A stretch of 64,000 bases of DNA from Leptodactylus fallax (Eukaryota; Chordata; Amphibia; Anura; Leptodactylidae), in assembly GCA_947044405.1 (NCBI GenBank), contig CAMRHE010000196.1, forward strand, positions 2,463,001 through 2,527,000, read 5' to 3'. A program made the position numbers and the translations under genes. The notes under the pieces were generated by a model. The model was not told the origin of the DNA. It saw only the letters and a program-made list of their open reading frames with translations, and did not search any database. Below are positions 1 through 11,400 of the stretch, piece by piece (the first letter of the stretch is position 1; the number at the start of each line of letters is the position of its first letter).

Positions 1-927
1 ACTGACAGATCCTCGTCATATACTTTCTAGTGTTTAGTGCTTTGGTCCTTTCAGTGGCATGTACACATTCGGCATTCTTCCATCTCACATGCCTTCAATG
101 AATTAGAACTGAAAGGTAATATTGTTATTGTCAGATTTATGTTGAAGTAGTTTTTCATGTATTAATGTGTTAATAGTACATTACATGGATATGTGTGAAT
201 GAGGCCTAATGCCACATGTAGGCAAGGGTTTTATGTTGCTGGGCTTTATCTGAATGCAATATGAGAAAGCCATGGGGAGAAGAGAGCAGGATATACGGCA
301 TATATCAGGTCATCTCCATCCCATGTCATATAGGCTGTTGAGAAAGTAAATGATATAGGCAGCAATGGAAAGTAATGTCTGCTAAACACTCTCCTGATGG
401 TCAGTGCAGTCGTAGCCATCGCTTCTGTATGGTTTGGAGACGGATCAGCTGTACAAGCACAAAGTATTTTCACCACATTCATATTGTTGTTTTCCATGTA
501 TCTCTTTGATCTGAGTTTCATGGATTTTTGAAGAAACTTTGAGGCCATTCAGTTCTCCTAACATAGTAAGTACTTATTATATCCCCCGCCCCCAAAAAAT
601 AAAATAAATAAAATCTGGATCATGTTTTGTAGAACTCTGTGCTGCCCTGTTCCTCTTTTATTCCTCCTAGAAATGTACAACAAAATTGAGCATTTCCATT
701 CCCCTTGTGAATGCTGTGTATCCATAACTAGTCTGATACAGTGAGCATTGATTGGACTGTGTCAGTTTGTGCAGGGACACCCCCCAAAAGGTAACACCCA
801 GTTGTCACTTTATATGTAATTTTCTAGGAGGAACAGTACAACATAGTGTTAAGGAAAATATTATACATTAGAAAAAGCAATTATGTACTAAAACAGACAT
901 GTAATTAGGACTGACAAGTCCTTTCAA
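1..927. other. AT-rich DNA without recognised gene
   Basis: No gene, RNA or mobile element was recognised. Open frames here are short and lack a motif or plausible splice sites. A short A-rich tract lies near 590-615. Confidence 0.5.
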
Positions 928-1118
928 GGCTGAGGCCCCACAGAAACTGCGGGTTCTTAAGCAGAGTCCAGGAGTGGATTGAGCAGAAGGTAGAAGTATA
1001 AGAACTTCCTATATATATTTCCCATTCCTTTTGTAGGCATTCTTTGATTTGCCTCAAAAAACCGCAGCAAAATCTGCAACAAAAAAAATGCGTTTTCGCA
1101 ACGTCGGACCTCGGCCTA
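928..1118. repeat. MITE copy, family with GGCTGAGGCCCCAC ends
   Basis: The left end reads GGCTGAGGCCCCACAG and the right end is its approximate inverse (GGACCTCGGCCTAAA). The middle matches the copy at 35915-36113, including GAGCAG.AGG.AGAAGTATAAG and a stretch of CAAAATCTGCAACAAAA. Other members are at 29878-30265, 35484-36113 and 46928-48437. It is non-coding and probably non-autonomous; the superfamily was not determined. Confidence 0.65.
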
Positions 1119-1164
1119 AAGTTTTTCCAATCTTACCAATTTCTCAGAATAGTAGATAGGTAGA

Positions 1165-1508
1165 AAAATTGTAGAACGCTAAGGAGCAGCTGATGGGGCT
1201 TCCACCAATCACAAGAATGGGGATGTGTTACTCCCTGGTCTGTATAGAGCAGTGGTCACACAAGTGCTCCCCAACTCCATTTATTTAGTGGGACCGCTAG
1301 AGATAGCCGAGCAATGTACTTCATCTCTTTTTGGCAGTCCCATTGAAATGAATGGAGTGGTGATTGTCAGCCCATTTCTTTATTCAAAATGGGAAGCAAA
1401 ACACTCTTAATCTCATGCTCAGTGGGGGCTTCAGAGATTAGATCCTACTGATATGCAATTTATCCCGTGGATAGGGGAGAAGTTGCTAATATGGGAAAAC
1501 CCCTTTAA
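1165..1508. repeat. TTAA-type MITE, GAATGGAG family
   Basis: The right end is AAACCCCTTTAA with TTAA at 1505-1508. Inside is a near-palindromic core around TCCCATTGAAATGAATGGAG, also seen at 48910-49240, 50246-50611 and 57960-58250. The left end is eroded. The short open frame at 1225-1410 falls inside this repeat and is not treated as a gene. Confidence 0.6.
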
Positions 1509-2694
1509 ACTTTCACATCATTAGTTCTTCTTCCTTCTTTTGGTCAGACCCTTGAGAACATTGGGCACAGAGTGATCCGCTGTATAATATAATTAGATAA
1601 AACTGCTTCAGAAGAGGTTAATCATTTCTGGATGTTTGTTCCCTGTAAACCTGTGGTTTGGCTTATCCGGGAAATAGGTCGTACTGTCCATGTCGTAAAA
1701 CAGCTTTTTAGACTTAACCCTACAGCATCATTTGCGGCGTAAATTGCATTGTGTAAATGATTAATACAAGACTCAGATGAGGATCTTCCCACCAAACCTA
1801 CCACTACCCAAACACTGCGTAGACTATATTTCCGGGTACTTGAGGCTAGTACTTGAGATATAACTTGTGAACATATAGAAAATAATGTAAAACACTTGTT
1901 GAGGCTTTGTATAATTCAATTCATAAATTTATTTCAAGATATAAAGCTTTCACTCCAGATTTACGGATTGTGTCCCCCAACGTACAGTATTAATTTTACA
2001 TGTGCTAGACAAAACACTTCACATCTGCTACACTTTAGCCTTCAGGTTATTACATTCAGATATCCCTTGATGGTCTTTTATTGTGAAACTTATTATGACA
2101 TTTTAGGAACTTTGAAATTCTGAGATGTTTGATCCTTGTAGAGAAGCTAAAGTTACTTTGGATTTCCAAGGGGAGTAAGCATTGCGGCGGGCACAGAGGG
2201 CTGTGTAATAAATTTGCTTAAGTCTTTGTGGCTGAATTAGCTTACTGGCAGAAGATAATCACATCCCAGGTTAAGAGGAGGTGAACTGGGGATCTTTAAG
2301 CACACAACATAAAAAAGTTCTAATGAATTAGTAATTATTTAAAGGGATCTTCACTTACATTTATTTTTAGAAAAATCTGATTAATAAGGACGGCTGAAAC
2401 CAGGGCAGATACTTATTTCGCTGTCAGGCCAGTGCCAGTGCCAGTCCAGCTTTGAGCTCTACAGGCGAGTCATGTCAGTCTGTGGTTGAGGATGCACTGT
2501 CCCATCAGTCACAGGCTTTTTAAGGGATTTGCCACAAGGTTCATCTTTACCAGCCAGACATTTCTAAATTGAGTGACAGCCTCTTACAGTTCTACTTTTC
2601 TTTAAGTACATTTTAAAGGGTCACTGATTTTCCCATTGGCTACCTCTCCGATATGTACGTACTTTTCTCTATATATGGTAAGTTTCTTTTTTGT
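1509..2694. other. Unassigned DNA
   Basis: No gene, RNA or complete element was recognised. A short GCCAGT direct repeat occurs near 2428-2445. Confidence 0.45.
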
Positions 2695-2768
2695 TTAAAG
2701 GGAACCTTTCACTATGAAAATGCAGTGTAATATGTAGGAAGCATGTTATAGAGCAGAAGGAGTTGAGC
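2695..2768. repeat. Left end of a TTAA MITE
   Basis: TTAA at 2695-2698 is followed by AGGGAACCTTTCAC, the AACCTGTCAC-type terminus seen again near 14943, 20209 (inverse) and 43940. No matching right end was found, so this is a partial copy. The GATA array follows it. Confidence 0.45.
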
Positions 2769-2770
2769 AA

Positions 2771-2814
<44 letters not shown>
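2769..2814. repeat. (ATAG)n microsatellite
   Basis: About eleven uninterrupted ATAG units. Confidence 0.98.
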
Positions 2815-2815
<1 letters not shown>

Positions 2816-2961
2816 ATTATAGACTTTAGTGAAAAGATTCATTATAAATTACCTTTTATCCATTTTTCTCTGCCTTTTCTGTGCTTAGATTGTGTAACTG
2901 AGTCCATTGGTCGGTCTTAACCACAACTGACATCTATCTCTGAGTACCCAATAATAGAGGC

Positions 2962-3105
2962 AAGAAGTTTACATACACTATATAAAAGACACATATACAT
3001 GTTTTTCTCACTATCTGACTTGAAATCAGAATAAACCTTTCCCGTTTAGGTCAATTAGGATTACCAAAATTATTTATATTTGCCAAATGCCAGAATAATG
3101 AGACA

Positions 3106-3141
<36 letters not shown>

Positions 3142-4105
3142 GCATTTTTATTACTTTCTGCAAAGTCAAAAGTTTACATACATTTCATTAGTATTTGGTA
3201 CCATTGCTCTTAAACTGTATGGCTTTTGTCAAACGTTTTGGATATCCTTCCACAAGCTTCTCACAATAGTTGGTAGGAATTTGGGCCCATTCCTCCTGAC
3301 AGAACTGGTGTAACTGAGCCATGTTTGTAGGCCGTCTTGCTCGCACCTGCCTTTTCAGCTTTGCCCATAAATTTTCAATAGGCTTGAGATCAGGGTTTTG
3401 TGATGGTCACTCCAAAACATTGACTTTGGCTTCCTGGCAGAGCGGCCTTTCAGCCCATGTCCATACAGTACTCATTTCACTGTGGATAATGACACACTCT
3501 TACCAGCTTCAGCCAGCATCTTCACAAGGTCTTTTGCTTTTGTTCTTCGGCTGATATGCACTTTTTGTACCAAAGCATGTTCATCTCTGGGAAACAGAAG
3601 CGGTCTCTTTGAGCGGTATGATGGCTGGACATTCCCATCTTGTTTGTTCTTGCATATAACTGTTTGTACAGATGAACGAGGCACCTTCAGATATCTGGAA
3701 ATTGCACCCAAGGATGAACCAGACTTGTGCAAGTCCACAATTCTTTTCCTGATATCTTGGTTGATTTCTGTACTTTCCCATGATGTTATGCAAAGAAGCA
3801 GTGTGTTTCAGGTGTGCCTTAAAATACATCCACAGGTGTGTGTCTAACTCAGATGTTGCCAATAAACCTATCAGAAGCTTCCAAAGACATGACATAATCA
3901 TATGGGCTGTCCCAAATGGTTTAAAGGCATAGTGATATTAATGTATGTAAAACTTTGACTTTGCAAAAAGTAATGAAATGCCTTAAAAAGTTCTCTCTCT
4001 CCATCTCCTAAAACGGGAAAGGTTTATTCTCATTTCATGTCAGATAGTGAGAAAAACATGCATATGTGTCTCTTTTTATATAGTGTATATAGACTTCTGG
4101 TTTCA
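2962..4105 (-). mobile_element. Tc1-like element, internally deleted
   Basis: Inverted repeats of roughly 200 bp bound the element. The left end has TTTACATACACTATATAAAA and the right end carries its inverse (TTTTTATATAGTGTATATAG). Both ends also share a block containing CTCACTATCTGAC and GGAAAGGTTTATTC. The transposase is on the minus strand and has lost its middle third. A poly-T tract (3111-3138) has expanded inside the left arm. The ITR sequence recalls the salmonid/frog Tc1 group to which Sleeping Beauty belongs. The right end runs directly into the microsatellite at 4107. Confidence 0.85.
3188..3781 (-). pseudogene. Tc1 transposase pseudogene lacking D1 and D2
   Basis: Start is MGKYRNQ at 3781 and the stop follows GTKY at 3188. 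The N-terminal paired-type helix-turn-helix survives (VDLHKSGSSLGAISRYLKVP, then RSSVQT and LVKMLAEAGKSVSLSTVK). At least one frameshift lies near residue 20. The C-terminal part is recognisable on the far side of a deletion (VNVLE, NPIENLWAKLK equivalents, EEWAQIPT, VEGYPKRLT). Only about 590 bp remain of the roughly 1 kb usual for Tc1. The stretch with the first two catalytic aspartates is gone, so it cannot encode an active enzyme. Confidence 0.85.
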
Positions 4106-4106
4106 A

Positions 4107-4127
4107 GTGTGTGTGTGTGTGTATGTA

Positions 4128-4179
<52 letters not shown>

Positions 4180-4191
4180 CATATATACACA
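4107..4191. repeat. Compound (GT)n(AT)n microsatellite between two Tc1 elements
   Basis: A (GT) run, a TATG/CATA spacer, a long (AT) run and an (AC)-rich tail fill exactly the gap between the right end of one Tc1 element and the left end of the next. Confidence 0.95.
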
Positions 4192-5724
<1,533 letters not shown>

Positions 5725-5818
5725 ACTTTTTTTATTTAATGTAATTTTTAATTTGCATATTTTTACATTTTGCAACCCATACGGTCAGAATAGATCTTTG
5801 GGAGGCATCTTAGCAGTA

Positions 5819-5837
5819 GTGTGTGTGTGTGTGTGTG

Positions 5838-5868
<31 letters not shown>

Positions 5869-5869
5869 T
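5819..5869. repeat. (GT)n then (TTTTG)n simple repeat
   Basis: A GT run of about ten units passes directly into TTTTTG/TTTTG units and ends in a T tract. Confidence 0.95.
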
Positions 5870-6152
5870 TCTCTTGTATCTGGGGCTGATACATTAGTCC
5901 CAGTTACAGGAGGAATAAGGCCTTCTGATCATAACTGCAGAGCTGATCTGGGTCTTCTAGGACTCTGCAGCTTTTACAGTCTCTGGTCCCCGAAGGATGA
6001 TGTGATCACCGGGTCAGAGGGGAGCCCCATCATGGTTGCTACCAGGGGCGTAACTACCGGGGTAGCAGTGGTAGCGACTGCCACATGGCCCGGAACGTTA
6101 CGGGGCCCAGAGCCCTGTGGCAGTCGCTACCGCGAACCCCACAATCACTGCT

Positions 6153-6196
6153 ATCGTTATACTCCGGGGTCTTTTGAGACCCCGGAGTATAACGAT
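6153..6196. repeat. Perfect 20-bp-stem palindrome
   Basis: The arm ATCGTTATACTCCGGGGTCT (6153-6172) and its exact complement (6177-6196) are separated by the loop TTTG. A related palindrome with a 17-bp stem is at 6444-6481. Confidence 0.97.
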
Positions 6197-6443
6197 CGGG
6201 GGCCCAGGGGAGGTGAGCGAACATAAAAAACACTGTAACTCACCTCTCCGCCGCTCCGCAGGCTTCAGGCCTGGTTGGTGACGTCCCAGACGACGTCATT
6301 ATGCGTTGCGACAGCGGCCTGGATCGCGCGAGATCCGGTCTGACATTGAAGATGGCCGAAGTAGCGCACGGGAGTGCACCGGAGCGAGGAAGAGGTAAGT
6401 TGCAGTGTTTTCTATGTTTCTATCCTCCCCTGGGTCTCCGATC

Positions 6444-6481
6444 ATTATACTCTGGGGTCTGAAAAGACCCCAGAGTATAAT
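6444..6481. repeat. Perfect 17-bp-stem palindrome
   Basis: The arm ATTATACTCTGGGGTCT and its exact complement flank the loop GAAA. The arm matches the palindrome at 59621-59658 exactly. Confidence 0.97.
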
Positions 6482-6498
6482 AATCGTTCATGGGTGGT

Positions 6499-6806
6499 CC
6501 ACTATGGGGCATAATACTGTGTGCAGGGGCCACTATGGGGCAAACTACTGCGTGCAGGCGCCACTATGGGGCAAACTACTGCATGCAGGCGCCACTAAGG
6601 GGCAAACTACTGCGTGCAGGCGCCACTATGGGGCAAACTACTGCGTGCAGGGGCCACTATGGGGCAAACTACTGTGTGCAGGGGCCACTATGGGGCATAA
6701 TATTGTGTGCAGGGGCCACTATGCTGCATAATACCGTGTCCAGGGGCCACTATGGGGCATAATACCGTGTGCAGGGGCCACTATAGGGCATAATAGTGTG
6801 CGCAGG
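6499..6806. repeat. 31-bp minisatellite, about ten units
   Basis: The unit is CCACTATGGGGCATAATACT plus GTGTGCAGGGG. Spacing between CCACTATGGGG starts is 31 bp. Units vary at ATAA/AAAC and GGGC/GGCG. The array lies inside the hAT element, and an inverted, larger array lies in the second hAT element. Confidence 0.95.
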
Positions 6807-6923
6807 AATGCGGTTTGTGTGTGGGGGGGGTTGGGGGCGGCGGTTTGGGGGCTTGGGGGGGGCTCCCATGTCAAATGTTCGCCTTGGGGCCCAGCCATTC
6901 CTAGTTACGCCACTGGTTGCTAC

Positions 6924-7490
6924 CATAGCTTTGTATACAGTGCTCATTGAGCGCTGTTTACACAGCAATCGGGAAGGCGGGGGCGGTAATATACTGTCAC
7001 TGCCTTCTCTATTGCAGCTCCCCAGTTCTGCAGCTGCTTAACACTGCAAGGACGTATGGGTACATCCTTGTAATGTTAATAGTGGACCGCCTGGACATAA
7101 ATAGCCTATGTGCGGTCTGGAGCTTGCAAAAGAGGACCTTTTTATTTGTTGTCTGTTACCATGGAAACAAGTAGGTTTGCATAGGAGCTGTAAGCATAAA
7201 ATAGGATATTTTTAATGAACAGTATTAAAAGCAGGCTGCTTTACTTCTCAGGTTAGCAGATGCAGGGAGTAAAGACAACGGTTGTGGTATATTGCCTTTA
7301 AGTCTTATTATTAGATACTGATTGGGCATGATATTGAGATACAATATACAATTGTTAGATGCCTTCACAGGCATACTTAGGAGTTTGGCGGTATCTATCC
7401 AGTGGATATCATCCACACTGTGTAATTTGATGTATATCTTTCATACCGGTGCACTCTTCATCTCAAAATGTTCATTTCTGCATTATTAAT

Positions 7491-7495
<5 letters not shown>
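6924..7495. other. Sequence flanking the hAT insertion
   Basis: Together with 5885-6042 this looks like the two halves of an older repeat split by the hAT element: it resumes with CATAGCTTTGTATACAGTGC and contains GCTTAACACTGCAAGGAC. It was not classified. No gene was seen. Confidence 0.35.

Positions 7496-7544
<49 letters not shown>
7496..7544. repeat. (AT)n microsatellite
   Basis: About 24 uninterrupted TA units after a T tract. Confidence 0.97.
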
Positions 7545-7548
<4 letters not shown>

Positions 7549-8458
7549 AGGAAATTGAACACAGTATTAAAGGACAAGCAGCGACAGATCTGTGTTCTTA
7601 ATTGTGAAATTAACGTCCATCATAGAGGAGATTGATGGGGCTCATAGTTGCACTATATTGACTATAGTCTAATATGAAATAATAATATATGTGCTGCCGT
7701 CTGAAATGCTATGATACCAGTGTAAAGGAATGTAGCTTGTGCTGCATTCAGAAGACAGTACCTGACTTACAGTGCAACAATGAGAGCATTATGTAGTGGT
7801 AAAACACTCTCTGACATGGGTCAAAGATAGAGGCCCCAATTATACAGCTGCTGAAAGTTAAGACGCTGTATTTCAGTTATCTGAGACCTATTATCCACTA
7901 AAGTGGTTTTCCATAGTTTATTATTTATAGAATCTTGACAGATTGAATGGTAATGTTGGCATCTCGGCATTCTTTCTTCTATCTGGACCAGCCATGTAAT
8001 GCCCCTAATTGTTTCTTATATATGTATTATTTCACTTTACCATCTTCATAATCGAGTGGCGGTATAGCAAGACTGACCTGCAGTGTAGCAGAAATTTGTT
8101 TAAAAACTTTTTTCAATTTAAAAAAAGTTATAATTGTCATCATAGTCTTGTTACATTCAGATTACCTTTCTTATACTATAGAAATATTTTTAATATATAT
8201 TTTTTTTTTATAAATGGCAGTATAATTACTATAGGTACCAGGTACAATATACAGTGTATTGCAGTATATTATCCAACAATTGAAATTGTACATGCTTTTT
8301 GTACAGTGGTTTGGATTGATATGGTCCAGTAGGTTCACATCTGCATTGGAGGTTCTGTCAGGAGCTACAGGAACAGATACCATTGAAAATAGACTTAAAC
8401 AGTAGCGCAGCATGAACTGCTATTTTTTTCAGTAAAATGACAGATAGTATGATAAACA
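7545..8458. other. Unassigned AT-rich DNA
   Basis: No gene or repeat family was recognised. Open frames at 8009-8413 on both strands are low-complexity and AT-rich. Confidence 0.45.
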
Positions 8459-8525
8459 AGTTATTTTTAGAGCACCATTAATTCCTTGGTGCTGTACATT
8501 ATTATATTAATTCGATGGGTCTGTA

Positions 8526-10092
8526 CAGTCATGGCCAAAAGTTTTGAGAATGACACAAATATTCTATTCTCACATGATCTGCTGCCCTCTGGTTTTTATG
8601 TGTGTTTGTCAGATGTTTTTATCACATACAGAAATATAATTGCATTCATATTATGAGTAACAGAAGCTTATATTGACAGTTAGAATGAGTTAATGCAGCA
8701 AGTCAATATTTGCAGTGTTGACCCTTCTTCTTCAGGACCTCTGCAATTCTCCCTGGCATGCTCTCAATCAACTTCTGGACCAAATCCTGACTGATAGCAG
8801 TCCATTCTTGCAGAATCAATGCTTTAATTTTGTCTGAATTTGTTGGTTTTTGTTTGTCCACCCGTCTCTTGATGATTGACCACAAGTTCTCAATGGGATT
8901 AAGATCTGGGGAGTTTACAGGCCATGGACCCAAAATCTCTATGTTTTGTTCCCTGAGCCATTTAGTTATCACCTTTGCTTTATGGCAAGGTGCTCCATCA
9001 TGCTGGAAAAGGCATTGTTGAGCGCCAAACTGCTCTTGGACGGTTGGGAGAAGTTGCTCTTGGAGGACATTCTGGTACCATTCTTTATTCATGGCTGTGT
9101 TTTTAGGCAAGACTGTGAGAGAGCCGATTCCCTTGGCTGAGAAGCAACCCCACACATGAATGGTTTCAGGATGCTTTACAGTTGGCATGAGACAAGACTG
9201 GTGGTAGCGCTCACCTCTTCTTCTCCGAATAAGCTGTTTTCCAGATGTTCCAAACAATGGAAAAGGGGATTCATCAGAGAAAATGACTTTACCCCAGTCC
9301 TCAGCAGTCCACTCCCTGTACCTTTTGCAGAATATCAGTCTGTCCCTGATGTTTTTTCTGGAGAGAAGTGGCTTCTTTGCTGCCCTCCTTGAGACCAGGC
9401 CTTGCTCCAAGAGTCTCCGCCTCACAGTGCGTGCAGATGCACTCACACCTGCCTGCTGCCATTCCTCAGCAAGCTCTGCACTGCTGGTAGCCCGATCCCG
9501 CAGCTGAAACACTTTTAAGAGACGGTCCTGCCGCTTGCTGGTCTTTCTTGGGCGCCCTGGAGCCTTTTTGGCACCAATGGAACCTCTCTCCTTGAAGTTC
9601 TTGATGATGCGATAGATTGTTGACTGAGGTGCAATCTTTCTAGCTGCAATACTCTTCCCAGTTAGGCCATTTTTGTGCAGTGCAATGATGACTGCACGTG
9701 TTTCTTTAGGGATAACCATGGTTAACAGAAGAGAAACAATGATGGCAAGCACCAGCCTCCTTTTAAAGTGTCCAGTGGTGTCATTCTTACTTAATCATGA
9801 CAGATTGATCTCCAGCCCTGTCCTCATCAACACCCACACCTGTGTTAATGGAGCAATCACTGAAACGATGTTAGGTGGTCCTTTTAAGGCAGGGCTGCAA
9901 TGATGTTGAAATGTGTTTTGGGGGATAAAGTTCATTTTCTAGGCAAATATTGACTTTGGAAGTAATTGCTGTTAAGCTGATCACTCTTTATAACATTCTG
10001 GAGTATATGCAAATTGCCATTAGAAAAACTGAAGCAGTAGACTTTGTAAAAATTAATATTTGTATCATTCTCAAAACTTTTGGCCATGACTG
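8526..10092 (-). mobile_element. Complete Tc1/mariner element, DD35E (Traveler-like)
   Basis: Both ends start CAGTCATGGCCAAAAGTTTT and continue with GAGAATGAYACAAATATT, an inverted repeat of about 38 bp with one mismatch. TA lies directly outside each end. A second shared motif, AAGTCAATATTTGC, sits at the inner edge of each arm (near 8699 and 9942), suggesting two transposase-binding sites per end. The 1567-bp length and the uninterrupted transposase make this one of the two best-preserved elements in the window. It is inserted in an older retroelement-like repeat. Confidence 0.93.
8703..9719 (-). CDS. Tc1/mariner transposase, DD35E, intact reading frame
   Basis: This 338-residue cut-and-paste transposase would excise and reinsert its element at TA. 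The frame opens 11 codons earlier, but I chose the Met of MVIPKETRAVI because the family N-terminus starts there and the upstream residues (MLAIIVSLLL) are hydrophobic and non-homologous. Two helix-turn-helix units fill residues ~1-110 (KSIAARKIAPQSTIYRIIK; SARTVRRRLLEQGL), separated by an AT-hook-like APGRPRK at ~53-59. Catalytic residues are D149 (VIFSDES), D241 (FQHDGAPCH) and E277 (NPIENLW). D2 and E are 35 residues apart, one more than Tc1, as in the DD35E/Traveler group. The usual glycine box is KHPETIHVWGCF. The length is normal for the superfamily and no stop or frameshift is seen. Whether it is active is unknown. Confidence 0.93.
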   Translation of the reverse strand: MVIPKETRAVIIALHKNGLTGKSIAARKIAPQSTIYRIIKNFKERGSIGAKKAPGRPRKTSKRQDRLLKVFQLRDRATSSAELAEEWQQAGVSASARTVRRRLLEQGLVSRRAAKKPLLSRKNIRDRLIFCKRYREWTAEDWGKVIFSDESPFPLFGTSGKQLIRRRRGERYHQSCLMPTVKHPETIHVWGCFSAKGIGSLTVLPKNTAMNKEWYQNVLQEQLLPTVQEQFGAQQCLFQHDGAPCHKAKVITKWLREQNIEILGPWPVNSPDLNPIENLWSIIKRRVDKQKPTNSDKIKALILQEWTAISQDLVQKLIESMPGRIAEVLKKKGQHCKY

Positions 10093-10619
10093 TACACTTG
10101 AGTTTACATACAATACACAAAACAAGTGCAATACTAACCAACTGGTACTTTGAGATAGAAGGCCCTGCCCGCAAGGGCTTTCAATCTCTAGTTGGGAAGG
10201 GGAATAGACAGTAGGTGAGGGTAGAAGCTGTTTAGATGGTGATGGTGTGGTGAAAGTAGGTTGTAGACCTTCTTGAAGCTTGTGATTGTGGGAGACAGTC
10301 TTGTGTGTCATGGTAGCTAGTTCCATAGTATGTGGGATTCACAGGAGAAGTCTTGGAGAGGGTTGCGTGAAGAGCAGATAAGAGCAGAGTAGAGAGGATC
10401 GGAGGATACATGTGGGTGGCTAGCAGGAGATCGCTTTGTATGTCAGTATTAACATTTTAAACTGTATTCACTGAGTTGCAGCCAGTGAAGGGATTGGCAG
10501 AGGGGAGCAGCTGATGTAAAAACAGGGGGGAGATGTGGATTAAGCGAGCGGCAGAGTTTAGGGGGACTGGATAACTAGTAGTAGCTTTATGGTTTCTTAC
10601 ACTGTACATGATTTTAATA

Positions 10620-10955
10620 TTATTTGGAGGTACTTATCAGAAACCCAGTCATGATTTCCTTATTAGGGCCAGGTTATCTTCTCATACATGTAGTGTCTAT
10701 TAACCTGTCCACAATAAAGAAATCATGACTAGGGTTCTGACAAGGACCAGACCATAGAGAGTTAGTGCTTTCATTGATTTATCCATTAGTAACCAAACTT
10801 GACAAAAGTCCGACACCACTCTGATGGTTAAAGAAAAATCTTTGAAACTCTGCAAATTTATATTTACAAAAATGTTTAACTTTTAATTGTCTGCGAATTT
10901 AAATTAAATTTAAATATGGTTATGTTCATGGGGAAAACCCCCTTTTTTAAAGGAA
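10620..10955. repeat. Partial copy of the TTAA foldback MITE seen at 61543-62042
   Basis: Shared blocks are ATGATTTCCTTATT, CCACAATAA.GAAATCATG, ACCAGACCATAGA, ATGGTTAAAGAAAAATCTT and AAAATGTTTAACTTTTAATT. The right end has GGGGAAAACCCCCTTTTTTAA. The left arm is missing. Confidence 0.7.
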
Positions 10956-10989
10956 CATTAAACAAATAAATGAATAAAGGAGATAATCT

Positions 10990-11400
10990 TGCCCCCACTA
11001 TTTGTTTGCAGGACTTTCTGCATGTTCCTGGTATTTTTTTGAATTGGGAATGGCCAAAGAAAACGGGCTTAGTAAAGAGTCTACAACCTCCCCAAGCATA
11101 TTCAGCTGCCACTACCATGTTACAGAACACATTACAGTGATGAATATACATATTTGTTATGTAGGTCACTTTTGTAGATTTGTAGAAAAACAACTTTGAA
11201 GTATTATGCAAATGAGGCAGTTGGTGCACTGGGGGTGGGCCTTCAGCTTCCGAAGCACTGCTCTTGTCATTCACCTCCCTTACAGTTTGGGTTGATCCTC
11301 CCCATTAGCCATCCTACTTTGTATAAAACTTCAAAGTTGTTTTTCTCTAGGTGGTAGATGTAGGGGGCAATCTACCCCAGCCAGTTGTTTTACAAAAAGA
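10990..11400. repeat. MITE copy, TATGCAAATGAGGCAGTTGG family
   Basis: This shares a long block with 19730-20209: GTCACTTTTGTAGATTTG, AAAAACAACTTTGAAGT, ATGCAAAT.AGG.AGTTGGT and GGGCCTTCAGCT. The later part (CTTCAAAGTTGTTTTTCT) inverts the earlier one, so it is a foldback. A third fragment is at 27640-27760. Confidence 0.65.

Larger units (their letters stand above)
6043..6915. mobile_element. Non-autonomous hAT element with perfect 8-bp target duplication
   Basis: Ends are CAGGGGCGTAACTA (6043) and TAGTTACGCCACTG (6915), imperfect inverses with the hAT-style CAGNG start. GTTGCTAC occurs immediately before (6035-6042) and after (6916-6923), an exact 8-bp target duplication as hAT transposases make. 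The 873-bp interior encodes no transposase. It holds two perfect hairpins (6153-6196, 6444-6481), a CpG-rich stretch with TGACGTC motifs, and a ten-unit 31-bp minisatellite. The same module occurs inverted inside 57736-60434. Open frames through the minisatellite (6405-6762) rotate through phases and are not genes. Confidence 0.92.
8459..10590 (-). repeat. LINE/SINE-tail-like repeat split by a Tc1 element
   Basis: Left of the Tc1 insertion the sequence reads TTTTTAGAGCACCATTAATT with GGTGCTGTACATTATT. To the right it continues TTTACATACAATACAC, CCCTGCCCGCAAGGGCTTTC and AATCTCTAG...GGGAAGGGGAATAGACAG. This resembles the 3' end of an L2/CR1-type retroelement read in reverse: a stem-like AGCACC...GGTGCT tail, then a 'channel'-type region. 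No reverse transcriptase is present, so it would be 5'-truncated. Family assignment is from memory and uncertain; the interruption at TA (8524-8525 / 10093-10094) is direct. Confidence 0.5.

Noticed and set aside
246..548. 100-codon minus-strand open frame
   Set aside because: No domain, no splice signals, Cys/Phe/Thr-rich random composition; consistent with chance.
5753..6226. 157-codon plus-strand frame
   Set aside because: Runs through a GT/TTTTG simple repeat and into the hAT terminus; no domain.
6405..6762. Open frames with repeating GHYGANYC-type peptides
   Set aside because: Translation of the 31-bp minisatellite in rotating phases, not a protein gene.
6499..6806. Regular ~31-bp repeats that could suggest a CRISPR array
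   Set aside because: Units are contiguous with no unique spacers, the genome is vertebrate, and the array lies inside a hAT element.
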